Origin: a bacterium
GTDB taxonomy: Bacteria > Myxococcota_A > Polyangia > Nannocystales > Nannocystaceae
Direction: 5' to 3'
DNA length: 64,000 bases
Assembly: GCA_024742475.1 (NCBI GenBank)
Contig: JANSYI010000002.1
Coordinates: 124,001-188,000, forward strand
Each line of letters opens with the position of its first letter. The first letter of the stretch is position 1. The notes below the pieces were generated by a model. The model was given only the letters and a program-made list of their open reading frames with translations, ran no database searches and was not told the origin of the DNA. Made by a program: the position numbers and the translations under genes. Of this stretch, positions 58,790 to 64,000 are shown piece by piece.

Positions 58790-60124
58790 ATGAGCACCAC
58801 GAAGCGAAAGAAATCGACGAAGCGTTCCCCCTCGAAGAAGACGGCGAAGAAGGCCGCCAAGAAGAAGACCGCGTCGAAGAAGAAGGTCGTCAAGAAGAAG
58901 GCCGCCAAGAAGAAGGTCGCCAAGAAGAAGGTCGCCAAGAAGAAGGTCGCCAAGAAGAAGGTCGCCAAGAAGAAGGTCGTCAAGAAGAAGGCCGCCAAGA
59001 AAGCGCCCGCCAAGAAGGCCGCCAAGAAGAAGGCCGCCAAGAAGAAGGTGACCAAGAAGAAGGCCGCCAAGAAAGCGCCCGCCAAGAAGGCCGCCAAGAA
59101 AGCGCCCGCCAAGAAGAAGGTGACCAAGAAGAAGGCCGCCAAGAAAGCGCCCGCCAAGAAGGCCGCCAAGAAAGCGCCCGCCAAGAAGGCGCCCGCCAAG
59201 AAGGTCGCCAAGAAAGCCCCGGCCAAGAAGGCTCCGCCGAAGACCCCCGCCAAGGCGAAGGCGCCCGCCGTCATCCCCGAGCGCAAGAAGCTCAACAACT
59301 ACTTGATGATCACGCTCGACAGCTGCCGCTTCGACAGCTTCGTCGCGGGCGAGACCGACAAGATCGAAAAGCTCGGTGAGCTCGAGAAGCGCTACAGCTA
59401 CGCCAGCTGGACCGCCCCGTCACACTACAACCTGATGACGGGTCTCATGCCGCACACGTCCCCGTCGAACGTGTACGCCTCGGAGTACTACAAGGAAGAC
59501 TTCTTCAAGTACGGCGAGCGCCTCGGCACCCAGGACGCCTCGTTCCGCGAGCTCATCCCCAGCCTGTACTTCCCGGTCTGGCTCAAGAAGCTCGGCTACC
59601 ACACCCATGCGCGCGTCTCGATGCCCGTGCTCAACTCGAAGACCGGCATCAACCGCGGCTTCGACACCTACAAGCTCATGGACAAGCACAACGACATGCG
59701 GTCCATGTTCGAGACGATGCGCTTCTCCGAAGAGAAGCCCAACTTCTTCATGCTCAACGTCGGCGAGACGCACTACCCCTACGCTCGCCCCACCGAAGAG
59801 AAGAACAACTGGCCCCGCATCAGCGGCGTGCACGGCGTCTTCAAGAAGCTCGACAACAACATCGAGGACGGCAAGGTCATCACCTCCGATGAGAAGTTCT
59901 TCGACGACGAGAAGATGAAGGAGCTGCACGCGCGCCAGATCGACACCGTCACCTACCTCAACGACGTGTTCGAAGAGCTCTACGACCTCGTCCCCGAGAA
60001 CACCTACATTTCGGTCATGGCCGACCACGGCGAGCTCTTCGGCGAAGGCGGCTACTTCGGGCACGGCCCGATCAACCATGACAAGGTGTTCGAGGTTCCT
60101 TTCCTCGAAGGCAAGATTCGATGA
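58790..60124 (+). CDS. Alkaline-phosphatase-superfamily enzyme with histone-H1-like N-terminal tail
   Basis: This 444-residue protein starts at ATG 58790. Residues 1-160 are a Lys/Ala/Val/Pro repeat tail (units KKVAK, KKAAK, KKAPAK) as in histone H1-like and AlgP-type proteins. Residues about 165-444 form a sulfatase-like domain: LMITLDSCRFDSF with metal ligand Asp177, YASWTAPSHYNLMTG where Thr208 takes the nucleophile position, and MADHGELFGEGGYFGHGP with the second metal site. The sulfatase C/S-x-P-S-R signature is T-A-P-S-H here, so a formylglycine sulfatase is not supported; a phosphotransferase or phosphatase is more likely. It overlaps the next gene by 4 bp (ATGA). There is no signal peptide. 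Confidence 0.88.
   Translation: MSTTKRKKSTKRSPSKKTAKKAAKKKTASKKKVVKKKAAKKKVAKKKVAKKKVAKKKVAKKKVVKKKAAKKAPAKKAAKKKAAKKKVTKKKAAKKAPAKKAAKKAPAKKKVTKKKAAKKAPAKKAAKKAPAKKAPAKKVAKKAPAKKAPPKTPAKAKAPAVIPERKKLNNYLMITLDSCRFDSFVAGETDKIEKLGELEKRYSYASWTAPSHYNLMTGLMPHTSPSNVYASEYYKEDFFKYGERLGTQDASFRELIPSLYFPVWLKKLGYHTHARVSMPVLNSKTGINRGFDTYKLMDKHNDMRSMFETMRFSEEKPNFFMLNVGETHYPYARPTEEKNNWPRISGVHGVFKKLDNNIEDGKVITSDEKFFDDEKMKELHARQIDTVTYLNDVFEELYDLVPENTYISVMADHGELFGEGGYFGHGPINHDKVFEVPFLEGKIR
58805..59265 (+). repeat. Lys-rich coding tandem repeat (KKVAK/KKAPAK units)
   Basis: Short AAG-rich units encode the tail. A 15-bp unit, GTCGCCAAGAAGAAG, is repeated in perfect tandem about four to five times around 58914-58985; flanking units vary GTCGCC, GCCGCC and GCGCCCGCC. 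Such arrays can change length by slippage. Confidence 0.85.
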
Positions 60125-62142
60125 TCTTCTACATTGGTCCCGGCGCTGGATTCGTCTTCGGCGGCACCTTCTTGGCGCTGATCGCGGCGCTCTTTTCCGG
60201 TTTCGTCTCCCTGTTCCTCTGGCCCATCCGGGTCATCCGCCGAAGCTTCTCGGGCGCGCGCGCCTACAAGGACGCCAAGGTCAAGCGGGTGATCTTCTTG
60301 GGTCTCGACGGCTTCGACCCCAAGCTGGCCGAGCGCTTCCTCGAAGAGGGAAAGATGCCCAACCTGGCCAAGCTCAGGGAACAGGGCAGCTACAGCCGGC
60401 TGCGCACCACCTTCCCGTGCCTGTCGCCCGTGGCCTGGTCGTGTTTCGCCACCGGTGGCAACCCCGCCAAGCACAACATCTTCGGGTTCATCAGCCGCAA
60501 CCCCAAGAACTACACCCCCGAGCTCTCGAGCTCCCGGGTGCGGCCGCCGCTGCGCACGCTCAAGCTCTTCGGCAAGGAGATCCCGCTGGGCAAGCCCGAG
60601 GTCGAGATGCGGCGCAAGAGCGTGCCGTTTTGGAAGCTGCTCGGCGAGCACGAGATACACAGCACCATCTTGCGCATCCCCATCACGTTTCCGCCCGAGA
60701 AGTTCAACGGCCACGTGCTCTCGGCGATGTGCACGCCCGACCTGCGCGGCACGCAAGGCAGCTTCTCGTTCTACTCGACGGCATATGAGCAACCCTCACA
60801 GACCGAGGGCTTGCGCCTGCCGCTGGTCAAGACGAGCACCGGCGTCATGGGCGAGGTCTGGGGCCCGCCCGACCCCGCCAGCGACGACGGCGCCCACCTC
60901 AAGCTGCCGTTCACGCTCGACAAGCAGGCCGACGGCACCTACGTGTTCGAAGCCGGCGGCGAGCGCCACGTGCTCACGCCGGGCAAGTACAGCGAGTGGG
61001 TCTCCATGGCGTTCTCGAGCGGCATGCTGGGCTCGGCCAAGGGCATCGCGCGCCTGCTCATCACGGGCACCGACCCGCACCTCGAGCTGTACATGACGCC
61101 GATCAACATCGACCCGGCGTCCCCTGCCCTGCCCATCTCGCACCCCTCGTCCTACGCGATCTACCTGTCCAAGCTCATGGGCAGCTACTCCACGCTGGGC
61201 CTGGCCGAGGACACCTGGGCGATGAACGAGCGCGTGCTCGACGAAGACGCGTTCTTGCAGCAGGCCTATCTCAACCACGAGGAGCGGGAGACCATGTTCT
61301 TCAACGCCCTCGAGAAGACGCCCAAAGGCGTCGTGGCCTGCGTGTTCGATGCGAGCGACCGCATCCAGCACATGTTCTATCGCACCTTCATCCCCGACCA
61401 CCCGGGGAACGCGGGCCGCGACATCGAGCCCTACAAGACCGTCATCGAGGACATGTACGCCAAGATGGACGGCCTGGTCGGGCGCGCCATGGAGAAGGTC
61501 AACGAAGACGACCTGTTCTTCGTGCTCTCCGACCACGGCTTCGAGTCGTTCGTGCGCGGCGTCAACCTCAACGCCTGGCTGCGCGAAGAGGGCTACCTCG
61601 TGCTCAAGGACGACCGCAAGGTCAGCGGCGACTACTTCGAGCACGTCGATTGGTCCAAGACCGTCGCCTACACCGTGGGCATGGGCGGCATCTACATCAA
61701 CCGCAAGGGTCGCGAGGCTCGCGGCATCGTCAGCCGCGGCAAAGAGCTCGAAGCGATCAAGAAGGAGATCAAGGAGAAGCTCGAGGGCCTCATGGACGAG
61801 GAGCGCGGCGAGATGGCCATTCAAAAGGTCGCCATCAGCTCCGACATCTACAAGGGCCCCTACCTTGGCGCCGGCCCCGACATCCTCATCGGCTACTGCA
61901 AGGGCTACCGCGCCAGCTGGGCCGCGGCCACCGGCGGCATCGAAGAGGACGTCTTTCACGACAACGACAAGGCCTGGGGCGGCGATCACTGCATCGACCC
62001 CGAGCTCGTGCCGGGCGTGCTCTTTGCCAACCGCAAGGTCCTCGTCGACGACCCGGGCATCGAAGACCTCGCCCCCACGACCATGAGCATGTTCGGGCTC
62101 AAGCCCCCGCGGCACATGGAAGGCCGACCGATCGTCGAGTAA
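60121..62142 (+). CDS. Membrane-anchored alkaline-phosphatase-superfamily phosphodiesterase/phosphatase
   Basis: The product has 673 residues from ATG 60121, coupled to the gene upstream. One hydrophobic helix at about 10-34 (FVFGGTFLALIAALFSGFVSLFLW) is followed by a basic loop, so the catalytic part is probably cytoplasmic or its topology is inverted. The type I phosphodiesterase/NPP-like domain has RVIFLGLDGFDPKL (Asp63), FPCLSPVAWSCFATGGNPAKHNIFGF (nucleophile Ser102 or a nearby Thr), VFDASDRIQHMFYR, FVLSDHGFESF and the end GGDHCIDPELVPGVLFANR. It probably hydrolyses phosphoesters or transfers phospho-groups. Its last codons lie within the duplicated 106-bp element. Confidence 0.9.
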   Translation: MIFYIGPGAGFVFGGTFLALIAALFSGFVSLFLWPIRVIRRSFSGARAYKDAKVKRVIFLGLDGFDPKLAERFLEEGKMPNLAKLREQGSYSRLRTTFPCLSPVAWSCFATGGNPAKHNIFGFISRNPKNYTPELSSSRVRPPLRTLKLFGKEIPLGKPEVEMRRKSVPFWKLLGEHEIHSTILRIPITFPPEKFNGHVLSAMCTPDLRGTQGSFSFYSTAYEQPSQTEGLRLPLVKTSTGVMGEVWGPPDPASDDGAHLKLPFTLDKQADGTYVFEAGGERHVLTPGKYSEWVSMAFSSGMLGSAKGIARLLITGTDPHLELYMTPINIDPASPALPISHPSSYAIYLSKLMGSYSTLGLAEDTWAMNERVLDEDAFLQQAYLNHEERETMFFNALEKTPKGVVACVFDASDRIQHMFYRTFIPDHPGNAGRDIEPYKTVIEDMYAKMDGLVGRAMEKVNEDDLFFVLSDHGFESFVRGVNLNAWLREEGYLVLKDDRKVSGDYFEHVDWSKTVAYTVGMGGIYINRKGREARGIVSRGKELEAIKKEIKEKLEGLMDEERGEMAIQKVAISSDIYKGPYLGAGPDILIGYCKGYRASWAAATGGIEEDVFHDNDKAWGGDHCIDPELVPGVLFANRKVLVDDPGIEDLAPTTMSMFGLKPPRHMEGRPIVE

Positions 62143-62234
62143 GCGCGCGGTCGCTGCGTTTTCGATGAAGCCCCGGCTGCCCATGCAGACCGGGGCTCTT
62201 CGATCGCCGAAAAAAAGAGGCACTCAGACGCAAC
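62129..62234. repeat. Direct repeat copy 1 (end of phosphatase gene plus terminator)
   Basis: This 106-bp stretch runs from the last codons of the phosphatase gene through a hairpin and A-run. It is repeated nearly identically at 63271-63377, 1142 bp away; differences are one T for C after the hairpin and one extra A. Confidence 0.9.
62169..62197 (+). terminator. Hairpin terminator
   Basis: AGCCCCGG and CCGGGGCT form an 8-bp stem, with CTGC/GCAG extending it inside the loop. It follows the phosphatase stop by 26 bp. The T-run after it is weak (CTCTTCG), while the A-run downstream would be a U-run for the other strand. Confidence 0.65.
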
Positions 62235-62416
62235 CGGTAAGGCCCCCGGCCCGCGTACTCGGCAATGAAGCGAGTAGGGCACCGCGCCGGCAATTTTGCA
62301 GATAGTCGTGATCCAACGGCGCGACACGCTCTCTACCCTGGGCAGGCTTCGCCCCGTGGCGCAGAGCCCTGCCGTCCGGAGGCTGCGCCAAACTCGCTCG
62401 CACAGGACCCGAAGTG

Positions 62417-63226
62417 ATGAACCACTGGATGCCCCTCTCCTCGCTTTCACTCTTGCTCGCATGTGGCCCCGCGGTTGGAGACGAGGCCTCCATGGCAACG
62501 GACTCCGGTTCCGCGAGCGAGTCCTCGGGTCCGAAGGGGTCGAGCGGCGATACGTCGGGCCTACCCATGTCGTCCGGCGTGCAACCGACCACCGGCGACG
62601 CGACGACCAGCCCGGGTACCACTGGGGACTCCGAAGACCCCGGCACCGGCACCGAGTCGAGTGGTTCGTCGTCTGGAGAGCCCGAGTGCGGGTGCGTTGG
62701 TCAACTCTACGACATCGAGCTCGAGGAACCCGTGGGTGGCTACACCGCAGCGGAGCGACTCGCCCTGCTCCCCCCGTCGGCCAGACTGCGATGGACCGCG
62801 GTCTCCGGGAACCCCGAGACCACCATCACGCTCACGGTGACCCCTGAGCTCGACAACATCCGGTTCGGCGGTGGTGGCGACCCTTGCCCGTTGGTCATTG
62901 ATCCGTGTCTGGAGGGGTTTAGGATGTTCACGTTCGTCGAGCTCGCCACGGACGATGGGAACCTCGTCGCGACGACCGACGGGCGGCTCTCCCACGAAGA
63001 AGCGTCCAGCTTCTACCCGGGAATCGTGCTCTTCGCGGAGGCTACAGAGAAGAATCTCGACCCGGCCTTCTTCGAACAGGTCTATCAAGACGAGGACGGC
63101 AACCCGTTCGTGCCCTTCGCTGCCGAGATCCGAGTGTTGGTCGACCCGGACACCGGCGAACTCGAGGAGTTCTCCGTCAGGGATTCCGTTACGGAAGAGT
63201 TCCTCGCCGAACTGGTACCCGAGTAG
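62417..63226 (+). CDS. Lipoprotein with Ser/Thr/Gly linker, unknown function
   Basis: From ATG 62417 the protein has 269 residues (GTG 62414 adds one). MNHWMPLSSLSLLLAC gives a lipobox ending at Cys16. A Ser/Thr/Gly/Asp linker spans about 22-90. The rest is beta-rich (ARLRWTAVSGNPETTITLTVTPELDN, FRMFTFVELATDDGNLVATTDGRLS, AAEIRVLVDPDTGELEEFSVRD) with four cysteines (ECGCVG, DPCPLVIDPC). No known domain is recognised. It sits between the two copies of the 106-bp repeat. The 180 bp before its start (62235-62416) hold nothing else I can support. Confidence 0.78.
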   Translation: MNHWMPLSSLSLLLACGPAVGDEASMATDSGSASESSGPKGSSGDTSGLPMSSGVQPTTGDATTSPGTTGDSEDPGTGTESSGSSSGEPECGCVGQLYDIELEEPVGGYTAAERLALLPPSARLRWTAVSGNPETTITLTVTPELDNIRFGGGGDPCPLVIDPCLEGFRMFTFVELATDDGNLVATTDGRLSHEEASSFYPGIVLFAEATEKNLDPAFFEQVYQDEDGNPFVPFAAEIRVLVDPDTGELEEFSVRDSVTEEFLAELVPE

Positions 63227-63270
63227 CGCTGGCTGGCTGAGCCGCGTCCACGCCGAGCCCGCACTTGCGG

Positions 63271-63377
63271 CGATCGTCGAGTAAGCGCGCGGTCGCTGCG
63301 TTTTCGATGAAGCCCCGGCTGCCCATGCAGACCGGGGCTTTTCGATCGCCGAAAAAAAAGAGGCACTCAGACGCAAC
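63271..63377. repeat. Direct repeat copy 2 (orphan gene end plus terminator)
   Basis: This copy carries the same bases as the last codons and stop of the phosphatase gene (ATC GTC GAG TAA) although no gene of that frame is present here. It is therefore the derived copy. Confidence 0.9.
63311..63339 (+). terminator. Hairpin terminator, second copy
   Basis: This is the same 8-bp GC stem as at 62169-62197, here followed by TTTTCG, a somewhat better U-run. It lies 84 bp after the lipoprotein stop. Confidence 0.65.
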
Positions 63378-63406
63378 TCGGCGGAACCGGCTCCGTCTAG
63401 CCGGCA

Positions 63407-64000
63407 ATGCTGCTCTCCCACCGTCGCACGCTCGTTCTGCTCTCACTCTCGCTGCTCACAGCTGCGTGCGATGGATCAGCGACGAACGAGCCACCGGCCA
63501 GCGATACGGACGGCTCGACCGGCACGGGGGCGACCACTGCGAACACCGGTCCGAACGCGACCGCAAGCACGGACGGCTCAACCGAGTCCACGACGGGTTC
63601 GACCACCGAGGACGAGGGTGACGCATCGAGCGGAGGCGACTCGAGCGAGGCGACGAGCGCGGGCGACAGCGACGACTCGAGCGACACGGACGAGGAACCG
63701 GCCTGCGACGGTACCCACTTCGGCGCGCGGATGAGCTGGAGCCTCCCCTTCCCCGAGAACGAGTTCTCCGGGCCCAGCGCGCACACCACCACGGACATGA
63801 CCGGGGACGGCATCCCCGACCTCGTCCTGCACTACCCCACCAGCGACGCCACCGGCGGTGTGGGCACCTCCCACTGGGACGTCTTCGCGGGCGGGCCCGA
63901 TGGCTTCGCCGACGACCCCACCGCGTGGAGCCTCCCCTACGCTGAGCAAGCTTTTTCGGACCTCTTTCACGTCACCACCGACATGACCGGCGATGGCGTC
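63407..64000 (+). CDS. FG-GAP/VCBS-repeat lipoprotein, 3'-partial
   Basis: Read directly from the sequence; it has no stop before the window ends. It starts at ATG 63407, and MLLSHRRTLVLLSLSLLTAAC gives lipobox LTAAC (Cys21). A Ser/Thr/Gly/Asp linker covers about 25-100. The visible mature part has repeated calcium-binding-like motifs TDMTGDGIPDLVLHY and TDMTGDGV, with DVFAGGPDGFADDPTAW between them. These are the marks of FG-GAP/integrin-alpha-like propeller repeats found in surface adhesins. 198 codons are visible; the propeller must continue beyond 64000. Confidence 0.82.
   Translation, partial: MLLSHRRTLVLLSLSLLTAACDGSATNEPPASDTDGSTGTGATTANTGPNATASTDGSTESTTGSTTEDEGDASSGGDSSEATSAGDSDDSSDTDEEPACDGTHFGARMSWSLPFPENEFSGPSAHTTTDMTGDGIPDLVLHYPTSDATGGVGTSHWDVFAGGPDGFADDPTAWSLPYAEQAFSDLFHVTTDMTGDGV

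Noticed and set aside
58711..59298. Minus-strand frame rich in Phe/Ala/Leu opposite the Lys-rich repeat
   Set aside because: Its membrane-like look is only the reverse complement of AAG repeats (CTT giving Leu, TTC giving Phe); it has no independent start evidence.
62264..62417. Short plus-strand frame of about 50 codons after the first terminator copy
   Set aside because: Arg/Pro-rich with no signal peptide or domain; most likely untranslated leader of the lipoprotein gene.

Overview
The window is a GC-rich, gene-dense chromosomal segment that looks like a myxobacterium, most likely of the Nannocystaceae type (Myxococcota). The evidence is large one-pass Ser/Thr kinases carrying TPR sensor regions, a secreted caspase-like protease, and about twenty predicted lipoproteins. 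Many of those lipoproteins carry long Ser/Thr/Gly/Asp linkers and Cys-rich domains. No rRNA, tRNA, CRISPR array, transposase, phage gene or replication origin was seen.

Layout. Positions 1-4372 hold two tandem TPR proteins; the second is a complete membrane Ser/Thr kinase. Positions 4385-7887 hold a secreted caspase/surface-repeat protein divergent from an ECF-type sigma factor and its membrane partner. Positions 7920-12249 hold a beta-lactamase-fold lipoprotein, a DsbA-like lipoprotein and an iron-sulfur type photolyase/cryptochrome. Positions 12256-14716 form a decayed patch with a frameshifted lipoprotein, a WD40 remnant, a small STAS-like gene and a 164-bp inverted-repeat element. Positions 14717-22881 mix lipoproteins, an RluA-type pseudouridine synthase, a VKOR-DsbA fusion, a peptidase-MA-like lipoprotein, a VOC protein and a Uma2-like protein. 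Positions 22954-27797 carry a second sigma/FecR-like module followed by another TPR kinase. Positions 27823-38475 are mostly exported proteins: metallopeptidase, metallophosphoesterase, barrel-like protein, Cys-rich lipoproteins, plus a universal stress protein and a polytopic membrane protein.

Positions 38582-47870 form a surface-glycan locus. It encodes a DegT aminotransferase, an initiating phosphoglycosyl transferase fused to a GNAT domain, a FemAB/GNAT-like transferase, a PglF/CapD-like dehydratase, a GT4 glycosyltransferase, an O-antigen ligase-like protein and a flippase. Positions 47983-54735 hold Cys-rich lipoproteins, a radical SAM/SPASM enzyme in an overlapping operon with a zinc-ribbon lipoprotein, a third complete TPR kinase, and a lipoprotein/tail-anchored pair. 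Positions 54853-64000 contain a methyltransferase, a DUF1801 protein, a LamG/lyase-like lipoprotein, an aminotransferase, two overlapping alkaline-phosphatase-superfamily genes (the first with a histone-H1-like Lys/Ala tail), and two lipoproteins separated by a duplicated terminator.

Two themes link the genes. First, this is a cell-envelope region: roughly half the products are exported, and two disulfide-forming proteins match the abundance of Cys-rich exported proteins. Second, many operon heads have a TANNNT hexamer 5-9 nt upstream of the start codon and no clear Shine-Dalgarno, which suggests leaderless transcription. I used that pattern to choose several starts (6481, 6599, 12783, 22881, 29529, 55885). 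All functional calls come from reading the sequence; no database search was run.
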